DNA of 22,097 nucleotides from Polymyxa betae (GCA_003693705.1 RBZT01000276.1:1-22097), one strand, 5' to 3'; positions 1 to 9,140 are shown, numbered from the stretch's first letter. The notes: a model not told the origin generated them from the letters alone. Made by a program: numbers and translations.

Positions 1-108
1 GGACTCCGTAGATACTTCCATAGGATCAGTCCGAAGGATCAATCCGCATCGTGGATTGACCCAGATTCGAAATTGTCTCAGATTTGAGACAGCTATACTA
101 CACAGTCC
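1..108 (-). repeat. Dispersed repeat copy, left end of window
   Basis: The reverse complement of this stretch aligns by eye, roughly 70 percent with small gaps, to 21931-22044. Shared blocks include CTGTCTCA, GAGACAA or AAGACAA, GTCAATC, GATTGATC, CTGATCC or TTGATCC, and GGAAGTATC or GGAAGGTATC. The copy is also weakly palindromic: its ends GGACTCCGTAG and CTACACAGTCC are imperfect inverted repeats, and it holds the hairpin GTCTCA-gatt-TGAGAC. It lies just beyond the 3' end of the copia-type ORF, so it may be part of that element's LTR. A small inverted-repeat element (MITE) is the alternative. The true left end may lie outside the window. Confidence 0.55.
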
Positions 109-252
109 ATACTGGTAGTAATTACTGGTCTTATCGTTTATGTAATCAGATAGTACGCACCATACTGCGTACGGAGGTTTATCAAACCTCAAATCTGATC
201 CAGTAAGTTAATATGAACAAATACCCACTAAAACCAATTAGCTGCGAGCTTT

Positions 253-2421
253 TCAGTTGGAGGATATATGGACTTCCTTTACATTTAGTAAAGTCCGTAA
301 CTCCTGGAAATACGGCACTGGGAGGGCTTTGGTAAATAAGTCAGCGATATTTCTCGCTGATTTGACTCTCTTTAGTGTGAGAGCACCGTTAGCGATTTCC
401 TCTTTGAGTAAGTGATATTTTAGGTCGTTATGCTTCATTGAAGACTGATTTAGGCTGCGATGGCCATAGGATATGCAACCCTGATTGTCTTCAAAGATGA
501 CCAGTGGTGACTGCATTGGAAAACCTATTTCGTAAAGTAGGTTTCGGAGCCATTTTCCGTGTTTTGCGGATTCGCAGGCAGCATACCATTCTGCTTCTGT
601 AGAAGATAATGGTGTATTAGTAAGCTTTTTACAATTATAGTCTACTGTGCCCCCATGTAACATAAAGACATAGCCGCCAACCGATTTTCTCCTATCGGTG
701 TCATTTGCAAAATCATAATCTGAGAACATTGCTGACGTTGGACAGTTCGTGAGAGATTCATTGAAGTAGGCCTTTAGCAATTCGGAATTGCCGTCAAACT
801 GCAGACCATATTCTTTTTCGTCCCTTTTCAGCACGCAAAGATTCTTTTTATTGCGTACCAGTGTTGAATTCCTGGAATTCAGGCTAATTGAATCTGAGCT
901 CTTCGAAGGCGCTGTTTTTATGGAGATAGTACCTCTTCCCTCTACTGATTTATTTGAATTATCAGCCATTTGTACTCGGCGATTGCTGTCTTTGTAGGGA
1001 GTGAAACTGGAAAAAGCGTTTCGATCTCCTGAAGAATGACTAGTGCATCCCCTATTAACCAAAATTCTACATTTTGAAATGTGCTTTGGATAAGCATCAA
1101 ATTCGTTCAGTTCATTTTCAATTTCCTGATCGATGATGGAGCCGATTTTGCCTTTTTTGGAAGGCTTCGGGTCGGTGCGGTCGTTGCGATCCGTCGTAGA
1201 GTCATCCGCTTTTCGTTTTCTGTAATCTTCGCGAACGTGGTTTCTCTTTTTGCAGTAAGTGCAAGAGAGATTGTCGGAAGGTTTGGTATGAGAATTGGAT
1301 GATGGAACTGAATTTGTTGGCGCACGTCGAAGGAGGCTGCGCTCAAGTTTGAGATCGTGTATGATCTCAGTCCACGACATTCTCCGTCGAAAAACCTCCT
1401 GCTTTGACGAGTCAGCGGGCAATTTCCGCGCAATGCGCAGTCCAAGTCGGCGGTCTTCAACCCGTTCGTGATCGCCAATATCTATCAGCTCAGATCGAAT
1501 GCGATCCACGGAAGTGATAAAATTGTCAACAAGAGCGAGGTTGGAAGGGAACCTTAGACTTTCCAGCTCGTCATTGAGTTGCATGATCGAGGCCTCGCGG
1601 AGACCAGACTGGGCTGCGACGTATTCCGCCTCGAGGGACTGCATCAAGGATGTTGCGGTGGCGTGGTGCAGTGCTGCCGGTAGGAGTGAGCCGTCCAGCT
1701 GGTTGCGAACGTACCCGAGGGCTGCGCGATCGGCAACGCGGAAAGTGGAATCGCGGCCCTGAGGGCAACGACAATGGCCGCTCGAGTCGGACTCTGGGCA
1801 GCGCTTATGCCCGAAAATGAGGGCGCTTAGATTGGTGCAAGCCAGGTTGCTCGTCAACCTGTCATTCCAGATCATAAAATTGCTCACGCCTCGTAGAAGC
1901 TGGTTCTGTTGAAGCGGAGGCGGGTACCGGATTTGGTGCCAGGAGGTGGTTGGCGTGGACGTGGTGGGCTGCGCCGTGACCGGGACCGCGGAAGCCGTGG
2001 GCTGAGCGGGGATCACCGAATTCACGGCGATGATGGCAGGAGGCTGCGCTTCCGAAGAAATGCGCTCCGTGGAGGAGGTTGCGCCCGTCTCAGACGTGGG
2101 CATGGGGGTCGTGGCTGGCGGGAGTGAAAGAGCGGACGTGGGGGTTTGAGTAGCTGCCCGAACCGTAGGGGCATTATCCGTCGGAGCTGTTATGGCGTCC
2201 GAAGCGACTCTAGACACTGGAGCAGGTGGGGGTATCGAAACAGTCGTGGCCCTCTCAGCTTCTGGAGCCGGCGGAGCGGGTGGGGCCCCTTCCGCTTGTC
2301 GTTGGGTAGGAGTCGACAGGGAGGGCTGCGCATTAAGTTGCGCCAGCTGTGCGAGAGAGTGGTTGATGCCATTTAACGATGGCATCAGCATTGGAAGCCA
2401 CGAAGGTCGATCCGAGGACAT
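253..2421 (-). CDS. Ty1/copia-type Gag - (protease remnant) - RNase H fusion ORF, internally deleted
   Basis: This is a 722-residue open frame from the first ATG at 2421; the frame is open back to 2556 but without an ATG. Order: a Ser/Thr/Pro/Ala-rich N-terminus (about 1-170), a copia Gag domain (about 175-365, with FMIWNDRL and LPAALHHA-type helices), a zinc knuckle (C387, C390, H395), a protease remnant (ILVNRGCTSH near 452-462, then GDRNAFSSF), and after about residue 530 a copia RNase H. RNase H keeps D568 (SDYDFAND), E609/E611 (SSTEAEW), D645 (EDNQG) and the KHNDLKYH block, ending with NIADLFTKALP. Integrase and reverse transcriptase are absent. The knuckle's last Cys is Tyr400 and the protease active-site Asp is Asn456, each explainable by a single G-to-A change. 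The frame nevertheless has no stop. It probably belongs to a non-autonomous element; whether it is translated is unknown. No convincing LTR pair, primer-binding site or polypurine tract was found. Confidence 0.82.
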   Translation of the reverse strand: MSSDRPSWLPMLMPSLNGINHSLAQLAQLNAQPSLSTPTQRQAEGAPPAPPAPEAERATTVSIPPPAPVSRVASDAITAPTDNAPTVRAATQTPTSALSLPPATTPMPTSETGATSSTERISSEAQPPAIIAVNSVIPAQPTASAVPVTAQPTTSTPTTSWHQIRYPPPLQQNQLLRGVSNFMIWNDRLTSNLACTNLSALIFGHKRCPESDSSGHCRCPQGRDSTFRVADRAALGYVRNQLDGSLLPAALHHATATSLMQSLEAEYVAAQSGLREASIMQLNDELESLRFPSNLALVDNFITSVDRIRSELIDIGDHERVEDRRLGLRIARKLPADSSKQEVFRRRMSWTEIIHDLKLERSLLRRAPTNSVPSSNSHTKPSDNLSCTYCKKRNHVREDYRKRKADDSTTDRNDRTDPKPSKKGKIGSIIDQEIENELNEFDAYPKHISKCRILVNRGCTSHSSGDRNAFSSFTPYKDSNRRVQMADNSNKSVEGRGTISIKTAPSKSSDSISLNSRNSTLVRNKKNLCVLKRDEKEYGLQFDGNSELLKAYFNESLTNCPTSAMFSDYDFANDTDRRKSVGGYVFMLHGGTVDYNCKKLTNTPLSSTEAEWYAACESAKHGKWLRNLLYEIGFPMQSPLVIFEDNQGCISYGHRSLNQSSMKHNDLKYHLLKEEIANGALTLKRVKSARNIADLFTKALPVPYFQELRTLLNVKEVHISSN

Positions 2422-2745
2422 GTCGTTGGCGGAGGACGACGAGGATGCGGTTCCTTGGGGGTGGGTGGTGTGGTTGGCATGGCGGGAGTTCAGAAGCACC
2501 GCAGAGGCAGGACGTAGCCAGTGCCTCCTGGAGTTGAACGAAAAGTCGGAGTCCCGTCAATCGGTTTCTTACTCGGTACTGCTGGGGCTGCTGGGTTGGG
2601 AGAGGCAGCAGCTTGGTTTGTAGAGGTTTTCGCGTTGAGGTGGCCCATAACCTCTTGGAAGTAGTGCTGGTAGTTAAAGTTCTAATAAAAGAGAAGTATC
2701 ACAATGTATGAGAAATCATGTGTGTCCGTTTATTTCCATGTACTA
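2422..2745 (-). other. Upstream leader of the copia-type element, no gene
   Basis: This is the sequence between the first ATG of the copia-type ORF and the Tc1/mariner insertion. It probably contains the element's 5' untranslated part and perhaps LTR sequence. No direct repeat of 1-250 and no recognisable primer-binding site were seen, so the 5' LTR is either absent or too diverged to find by eye. Confidence 0.3.
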
Positions 2746-2747
2746 TA

Positions 2748-2767
2748 CGGGACATCTTAACTCTCCA
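2748..2767 (+). repeat. Left terminal inverted repeat of Tc1/mariner element
   Basis: CGGGACATCTTAACTCTCCA, preceded by TA. It is identical over 20 bp to the reverse complement of 5367-5386. The match stops abruptly inward, so the repeat is about 20 bp long. Confidence 0.92.
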
Positions 2768-2864
2768 GTACTGCCGAATCATTTCCTAAAAAAGTCCATA
2801 CGCAGTTTCTTAATTTCGTCCTTTTTATTTTGCGAAAATCATTGATTCGAGAATTGAGACTCAC

Positions 2865-4996
2865 TCAATTTCGTTCCATAAAGTATCCGGAACACAGCGG
2901 TGACGTTTGTATTTTCTTACCGCATACTCTACCTGTTTTACAGATAAATGCTGGCCATTTTTTAGCCGATAGGCGTCCACCTAACGCCATAACTTGCGAG
3001 CAAACTTCCGGATTGTTGCGGTGGATACCTAAATGAATCATATCGTTAAGATGAAAGTGCTCAATCAAACTTCCGACAAATTCTAAAGCCTGAGGAACAG
3101 TTGTCAAGTCAATAGGGCATTCCAGGTATAGTCGCAATGTTCCCTTGTGAACCTCTTACATGCACCCCAGATCAATCTCGATGAAGTTGAACTCGCAGTG
3201 GAATTTTGGGAAGAAATCGATCAGAAACTCCTCTTTGGAAATTGTTTCTTCTAGCCATCCCTGTTGGGCTTGAAAGTCCGGCTGTGCAGCCAGAATCGCT
3301 TCAGCCTTCGCTTTGTTTGGTTCCGGATATGTACAAAGCCCCCGTTCTTGAAGAATAGTCCGGATTCCTTTCTGGATTCCGTTGTGATTCTGCATTTTCT
3401 GGATGATTTTCTGTCCGGTCTCGCATTGGCTCTACGTTGGCACCGCCGTCAGAAAGATTCAGTTTTTTCGCTTGGAGAGCATCAGGCGCTTTCGCACGAT
3501 GGCTCATTGAGTTATCGAACAGAAAGAGCGCGTCAGATCCGTGATGAAGAATCCGGAATATCGGTATCACTTTCTCCTTGATTTGCTTCACAAGATCTTC
3601 GTTATCCCAATAACCACCACCGCTTTTGTCGGGCTTGATTATCACTGTTGCGTCTGAAGGAACATCGGGAAAAAGGGTTTTCTGCTCATCAGTCAACCTT
3701 AAGCGGCCGTGGATTTCGCAAAGGAATTCTGAAACCATCAGACTTCGTCCCGCACCTTTTCCCTTCAGAATATTCTCATCTTTCAGCATCCAAACTGTCT
3801 TCTTGCCCACATAAGATGCAAAACAAGATTCGTCCTGAACAAACATAACGAGCAGCCGCTCACCATTCTCGAGCTCAGGTCGTAAAGCGACCTCATAATC
3901 ATCACCAAGATATTTCACCATTCGGCGCTCATTGACCGTCATCCGCTTTGAAATTCATCACGATACTTTACGACATCTTCACGTTCATGGCCATCTATAT
4001 AACTTCCTTTCTTCAGTTCGCGAAATTCCAGTCCAATCCGTTTCAACCATCGAGTGGCATGCCGCACGCTTAGCTGAATGGGATCATGATATCCTAAGAT
4101 TTTGTGCAGCCCAGCTGTAACCCAACCCGAAAACGACCGGCCGCAGATCATGTTGTGGTCAGTAGATCTTATCCACGAGAAGCAAGCAGACTGCACATCC
4201 TCGCAATCAATCAGTGATGATATTTTCTGATGCCGTCCTTGCATGGATTCAGGAAGTTCCTGATGATCGAGATAATAAGATGTCCACCTCCTTATACAGT
4301 TCGATTTCCAATCCATGCTGAAACCGTGAAAGAGACGGGACGCGACTATCGCAGATGATTCCATTTTCGAATTCCGGTCCTGCGACATCAGCTCCAAGTA
4401 CGGCGAACGGCTGTCAAGCGGATAAAGTCGAATTTTGGCGTCTTGTCCAACTTCTTCATCGCCTGTTTGTTATTCGATAAAACAGCACACTTTGCCAGAA
4501 CATCAAGTGCACCACTGACCTTCTGATTGAAACTTGGCAATCTAAGCTCGGAAACTTCCTGATCAGGCGTGACAGTATTAGTCAGCTGTCCTGTGGTTCT
4601 ATCGACGATATTTGTAACTTCCCCTTCATTGGAAGCTCGAAAGAAGTTTCGGATGTCAATACTTCCTTTTGCAAAGTCAACCATTGCCTTCTTTGCGTTC
4701 TTTCTTCTATAAATTGTACGTTCATTGTTTCCTGTATAAAAAGGGGCTCGTCTGATACGAGCTCCTTCTGTCCACCTCAAGGAGTAAGCAAGCGACTCCT
4801 CTAAATCGACGCGGTTGAAGGAATCATCCAGGTAGATGAAGTCTTCATCGGAGTCCGGGCTATCTCGTTAGGATGTGGAAGCGACAGAGCACAGCTCATC
4901 GACATCAGTGCACACAATGGAACGTTTTGAACGTGCCTGCTTTAGCTTACGTTGGCGGCTGCCCAGGCGGCCTATCGATGCAGCAACGCGCAAGCC
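2865..4996 (-). pseudogene. Tc1/mariner-superfamily DDE transposase, frameshifted
   Basis: Fragments in order from the N-terminus: about 4996-4871 (basic, ending at a TAA at 4868-4870), 4867-4388 (acidic DSPDSDEDF, then TIYRRKNAKKA), 4397-3939 (helix-turn-helix linker ending YIDGHEREDVVKYRDEF), 3942-3301 (catalytic core) and 3395-3156 (last catalytic block); 3137-2865 is a decayed C-terminus. Successive frames overlap by 10 and 4 bases at 4397/4388 and 3942/3939, as expected from single indels. Catalytic residues are visible: Asp in VQDESCF, Asp in LFLFDNSMSH and Glu in [12 protein letters not shown]. The usual FWGAAK after the Glu has decayed to DLGCM and a stop. The GHE-DVV-YR signature and the PKFHCE-NFIE block mark a clade widespread in fungi (from memory). 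It cannot make a working enzyme as it stands. Confidence 0.88.
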
Positions 4997-5366
4997 AACC
5001 CCAGCTGCCTGCCAGGAAATGTTTCCAGAGTGATGTCCCCGGACTCCGACGACGGCAAATATTCTTCAAAGATTGAAGAACACAAAAAATAAAACAGCGA
5101 AGCCCTTTTTATTTAACTGCGCAACTGTGCGCAACAAATTTTGCGAACGCAAAATTCGCAGATACTGTTTTTCCCCATACAACTGACAAAATATGGGAAT
5201 CCCTCTCATGTTTATCCCTCAATTTCTCCGTAAGAAATAATGAAGTTTGAAAACTCGCTTTGTCGCGTTGACCACAATGTCGAGATCTGTCGATTGACAG
5301 TGTCCTTTTTCAAAAGGACCGACCCGCCAGCGAGAATTAAGAGGGTTGCGTTCTGTATGGGACTAT

Positions 5367-5386
5367 TGGAGAGTTAAGATGTCCCG
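5367..5386 (-). repeat. Right terminal inverted repeat of Tc1/mariner element
   Basis: TGGAGAGTTAAGATGTCCCG, followed by TA at 5387-5388. It is the exact reverse complement of 2748-2767. Confidence 0.92.
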
Positions 5387-5388
5387 TA

Positions 5389-6000
5389 CAGTATTCACAA
5401 CGGAAGGTCCGATCGGGACCGGAAAGGGCAGTCTTGACCGCCTGAGTCACCTTCCGATCAAACCCTAAAACCCTAATTGTCATTACAACAGGCGCAACTG
5501 AAAATCGTTTGGCCAGACCTACTGGAATTATTACTGAGTGTGATACGTTGAGTGACTTATACACTTGGATTTCTGGTAGTCTTATGCATATAGTATGGAA
5601 TACTATGTAAGATATGTGAATATCCACAGTCATTAGTCAGAAAGACTCTTCGGAAAGGAATCGATGATATTTATATCAGGGCGAGGAACGCATTTTTATT
5701 TTGGGGTGTACCTTTTTCCATAACTTGCCACTTATGGTTTTTTACGGGTGCTCAAAGTATAGATTACTATGCCAATCAAGTCTAGCAGCAAAATTTTCTG
5801 TGAAAATTTTGGTAGGAGGTAGTGTGGTGGACATGGACGGGCTGGCGTGTGGTGACAAGCTTATCGGAGGATCGGTCGAATTGAATGAATGTAGACGGTG
5901 ATCAAGGACTTGTGGCATATGGAGGAGAAATATAATACGGAGATAATAGAGAGATCTGATCCAGATTACAAAGAGCGATAATTAGGTTTATGAGTATACG
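5389..6000. other. Gene-free stretch
   Basis: There is no convincing coding sequence on either strand. A 98-codon minus-strand frame runs across the transposon end (5337-5633) and has no recognisable domain. Two adjacent copies of CCCTAAAA lie at about 5464-5478, too few to be a telomere tract. Confidence 0.4.
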
Positions 6001-6160
6001 ACTACCTTGGATTTGGCAGCTCGAGATTTTTATTAGGGTTTGTGGCTCTGAAACGGGCGAGCTCAATGTAAGCGACTAATATGGATTTGGTGGAGGGATC
6101 ACTCACAGCTGGAGATATTTTTTAGGGTTTGTGACTCTGAGACGGGCAAACTCAACGAAA
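6001..6160 (+). repeat. Diverged tandem duplication, about 74-86 bp per unit
   Basis: Unit 1 (6001-6074) and unit 2 (6075-6160) share, in the same order: ACTA-TGGATTTGG, GCTCGAGAT or GCTGGAGAT, a T-rich run with TTAGGGTTTGTG, CTCTGAAACGGGC or CTCTGAGACGGGC, and GAGCTCAA or AAACTCAA. The second unit has about 12 extra bases near its start. Just downstream, GAGTTTGAG and TTTATGAC also occur twice (about 6200-6255), which suggests a further small duplication. Confidence 0.6.
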
Positions 6161-6449
6161 ATTTTCTGCTGAGCAACAGGTGGCGCTTACTCAACAGCCG
6201 TTGAGTTTGAGTTTATGACTGCATGCATTGAGTTTGAGCAGCGGCTTTATGACCGGCAGGAAACTACTCATGGCTCACCGAATTTAACGATTTTCGCAAC
6301 ATGGTACATACATAGAAATAATACATAAAAGAAATCCACAAATATAAGCCTACTTTTCAAGTCTAGTTTCAGTCACCGAATCACAAAGTGGGTGTGACTG
6401 CGTTCTTCCGTATATTACTGGAAAGCGGATGTCAGTAAACGCTGTTCTT

Positions 6450-7291
6450 AGGGCTCCGATCGGGTTCGGGTAGTATCCGAAAAACCCGGGTCGGGTCGGG
6501 TTCGGGTCGGGTTCGGGTAGCGGGTCGATACCCGACCCGACTACCCGACTGTATCCGACGGTTAATAAGTTGAGTTGTAAAAACCGCGCACGGATTTACG
6601 TTCAGCTCCCATTTGTGTATTTCGTCAAGTTGCATCATTGCAGTCACGAATATGGCAACCCGCAAGAGCAAAGCACCCATATCTTCACCGACGCTTTCGC
6701 AACTATTCAAAAAAGGAACTTCAATAAATGATTACTCTGACCTTATCGAACCTGTTTCACTTCTGATAATCTCTAATTGGGAGAAAAAGTGACCGATTGG
6801 GAGAAATTGGTACTGCTGAACAGGTCCCCACCGCTACCACAGGGGCAGCTGGTGAAGATTCTTGATTTTTCACGTACCTCAATGTTCTCTCAATGCGTTT
6901 GTGAAGGCCAATAATGGACGCGGCCGACAATTATTTGAACTTGCGCTGCGAGGATCCTTCTGTTGATCCTTTATATTACAGTACTTACATCGCATGCGAT
7001 GCAGTTTCACATCTTTTGTCGAAAGAGACATACTGTCCATTCCTGGATCGTCCGTGTCAGATTCAAGAAGTTTTCAATTGCGGACAATGTTTTTAGATTG
7101 CGTCGACATTCCCTTCAGCCTGAGACACTAAGTGCATTGACGTTAGGTAATAACACACCCAATCAAGATGTTTATACAGCGTTTCTGTGAATTTTTTCTC
7201 TCGCCTTACAAATGTCGGGTAGCTACCCGACCCGACCCGGAAAAGTCGGGTCGGGTTCGGGTCGGGTCGGTACCGACCCGATCGGAGCCCT
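6450..7291 (+). mobile_element. hAT element relic A with CGGGT-rich termini
   Basis: The ends are inverted repeats: AGGGCTCCGATCGGGT at 6450-6465 and its reverse complement ending at 7291. Inside both ends are arrays of CGGGT / GGGTCGGGTTC in both orientations (about 6464-6550 and 7217-7285), which resemble hAT subterminal motifs. The interior encodes the end of a hAT dimerisation domain. At 842 bp it is far shorter than an autonomous hAT element, so most of the transposase is deleted. No matching 8-bp flanks were seen (left flank ends CTGTTCTT, right flank begins ACCAATAA). Confidence 0.75.
6914..7190 (+). pseudogene. hAT transposase C-terminal dimerisation remnant
   Basis: Two frames together give a hAT C-terminus. 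The frame from 6914 reads NYLNLRCEDPSVDPLYY, resembling the segment before the dimerisation core. The frame from 6963, at about 7062-7154, reads FSIADNVFRLRRHSLQPETL and then SALTLGNN, matching the hAT pattern S-R-[VF]FS-G-...-RR-L-PE...AL-FL. A one-base shift lies near 7060. The end of relic B (ERIFNTGRDIIGFRRQSLAP) is clearly related. It is non-functional. Confidence 0.72.
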
Positions 7292-7293
7292 AC

Positions 7294-7862
7294 CAATAAA
7301 AGACATCAGAAGGCATCGCTCCAGATGCAAGAGCGATCTGGATTCTGATCAGCAAGCCGGCATAGTGTCTTGTCCCTTTTGCGAGGAGCGTGCCGCATCG
7401 TTTCATCTTTTCGAATTCCACATGACTGAGGTTCCTGATTTCGATGTGTGATCTCTAGCAATTACAATTTATTAAACACAAATAAACTTAGTGTCATTCT
7501 GAAGCACGGTGGCTTGAAGAAATTTCTTTTACGGGTGTAGCAGAATTTGATTGCTGGAAGGATGAGCTCGATAAGGGAAACTCCCAGTATACGATGATGA
7601 ATACTAAAGTCGATTCCGACAAGGGAATCACATACAGAACTTACATTTGTCGGAGGTCTTGCGAGACTGTTAATACGAGTTCATCGAGTACATTGTGGGA
7701 GAATCCGACAACGAGAACAGTCGACCGTCTCGAAGCAAAACTTCGTGTAAAATGGATCAGGTGGCATGTGCTTCCCGCTTCTTCGCCATCTTTATGCAAG
7801 ACGGTGCGATTTCGGTTCGTTATTATTCTCTACATACCGGACATGACCCATCATTACATGGG
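7294..7862 (+). pseudogene. MULE (Mutator-like) transposase N-terminus: zinc finger plus ZSWIM/FAR1-like domain
   Basis: Exon 1 (to 7445) encodes a Cys/His motif, CPFC...H-LFEF-H, which may be a zinc finger. A 46-nt GT-AG intron (7446-7491) then joins the frame exactly to exon 2, giving PDFD|CHSEARWLEEISF and then VAEFDCWKDELDKGNSQY and TYRTYICRRS. After a frameshift near 7695-7730, the frame continues as SRPSRSKTSCKMDQVACASR and AISVRYYSLHTGHDPSL. The pattern F-W...L...Y-C-RS, then KTSCK, then H-GHD-L is what I know from the N-terminal domain of MULE and ZSWIM-type proteins. Homology stops at about 7857-7862, where an antisense hAT-like transposase begins; the DDE and SWIM parts are missing. 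Confidence 0.65.
7446..7491 (+). other. Predicted spliceosomal intron, 46 nt
   Basis: The donor is GTGTGA, there is a branch-like ATTAAAC about 20 nt before the end, and the acceptor is CTTAG. Removing it joins two different frames in phase and continues recognisable MULE homology on the 3' side. The frame otherwise ends at the TGA inside the intron. The size suggests a host with very short introns. Confidence 0.6.
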
Positions 7863-8627
7863 GACTGCGAGAAAATGAAGATTCATCAAATCGCCTTTGT
7901 GTTGAAAGCGGACTCGGGATGTTAGATACGAGATATAACGGTGCGTAGAAATATCCGAAGCCAATGAGAATCCGAAAACTTGCTCAGACTCAAGGCAGCT
8001 TTTGATTGCTTGAAGGCTGACAGCAACAATAATCCTAGCAGTATTCGACACTCCACTGTCTGATATTGATCCAATCTTGCCAAGGCAGGTTCGGAGTTTC
8101 ACTGATTCCAAGGCCAACGTGGTTTGTCGAAACGACAGTCCATGGCACAAGAAATTCGAGACAAGATTAAACAGGATCACGTTCTTGACTATGGCTTGAT
8201 ATCCAGTCAAGGTGCCGCTTCGCTCTGATGGGGTTGGAACAAGGAGAGGGCTCTGGTTCGGGAAACTCCAATTTCCTCATGATTGGAAAAAGTGTCGCCT
8301 ATAATTCTCAACGACTTCCTTGTCCAAGTGAAAAATCAATGCTTCATCTGATTTTCCGAAATGAGCGGGATAGTCACTGCAAAAGGCGAGACGCTCTCAA
8401 AAAACTTCTTCTGTTCCTTCGGCTTCTAGTGTTTGATCAATATCCCACTGGGATCGGTGTTGACACAAGTGATGTTTGACATAAAGTTCAGGCCGAAAAG
8501 ACTCCCACGTCTGTACGTTCTTTGTTTGTTGACGCTTCCGTTTCTTGCCTCCAATCAGTGTCTTCCTTTCCAAAGAAGAGGCAAAATTGGCTTCGGACAG
8601 AAAGGACTCGCTTGGAGACTGGGCCAA
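7854..8627 (-). pseudogene. Divergent hAT-like (RNase H-fold) transposase, N-terminal half
   Basis: Three overlapping frames run on the minus strand. 8627-8397 has a basic start (KKRKRQQTK), then YVKHHLCQHRSQWD, a BED-like or post-BED segment. About 8395-8285, in another frame, has DYPAHFGKSDEALIFHLDKE. 8210-7854 has GYQAIVKN, LSFRQTTLALE, SDSGVSNTARIIVAVSLQAI and then FGFSLASDISTHRYISYLTS-VRF and DLMNLHFLAVPM. The block FSLA-D-(S/A)TH--SYL--R-R...NLH-LA-PM is one I know from a transposase family common in oomycetes, where the Asp probably begins the RNase H catalytic triad. The protein stops at about 7857, where the MULE remnant begins in the opposite direction. The remaining catalytic domain is lost. 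Confidence 0.6.
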
Positions 8628-8639
8628 CCTGCATAACCT

Positions 8640-9140
8640 TCAATCCATACTGCAGTGATGCTTAAACTGGAACGGAGTTCGATTGGCTGCGAAGTGACAG
8701 CAGCGCTTGGCATGATCAGAAATGCCCCGAATTAGCGGAATGAAATGATCAGGCTCGCTGGATTCAAAACCCCGTGGCGCACTTCTGCCTATTCACTATC
8801 AAAAATTTCCGGCTATTTTTAGTAATGTGATTTTTTAATATTAGTAAAGTTGGTATCTATAAATAGATTACCAATATTAACCAGGCCTGCAGTACCCTGA
8901 GATATTAGATACATAAATAATGAATTTTAGCTTGTCTTTTCTTTGTTCTTGCTTCTGTATTCTAATTGTTTCCTTCACTCAGTCTGCAGCTTTTTCTTAG
9001 TTCCGTTTTGTATCATGCGTCTTTCGATTGGCTATGGGCTTCGAAGAAGCTAACCACTCTAGGGGGCATTCTCTTTCACGTCCACCTCATAATGGTATCA
9101 ACGTCGGTTCTCTCCAACCTCCTGTGATTGGTAACATGAA
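8640..9140. other. Gene-free, partly AT-rich stretch
   Basis: No coding frame of note. 8820-8960 is AT-rich. A weak + frame at about 9036-9150 has no recognisable motif and ends in stops. Confidence 0.35.

Larger units (their letters stand above)
2746..5388 (-). mobile_element. Tc1/mariner-superfamily DNA transposon with 20-bp TIRs and TA flanks
   Basis: Perfect 20-bp terminal inverted repeats lie at 2748-2767 and 5367-5386, each flanked outside by TA (2746-2747 and 5387-5388). TA is the target duplication expected for Tc1/mariner elements. The 2.64-kb interior carries one transposase on the minus strand, about 2.1 kb long and broken by frameshifts and stops. Termini and coding orientation agree, so this is one complete but dead element. 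It lies next to the leader side of the copia-type element and may have inserted into it. Confidence 0.88.

Noticed and set aside
788-2623. Many plus-strand frames of 60-143 codons opposite the copia ORF
   Set aside because: They are antisense shadows of the long GC-rich coding frame, with low-complexity Arg/Gly/Ser content and no domains.
5464-5478. AACCCTAAAACCCTAA, telomere-like
   Set aside because: Only two repeat units; single TTTAGGG-like hits also occur at 6033, 6122 and 22041, so chance or transposon sequence is likelier than an interstitial telomere.
5337-5633. 98-codon minus-strand frame across the right transposon end
   Set aside because: It reads through a terminal inverted repeat into unrelated flank and has no recognisable motif.
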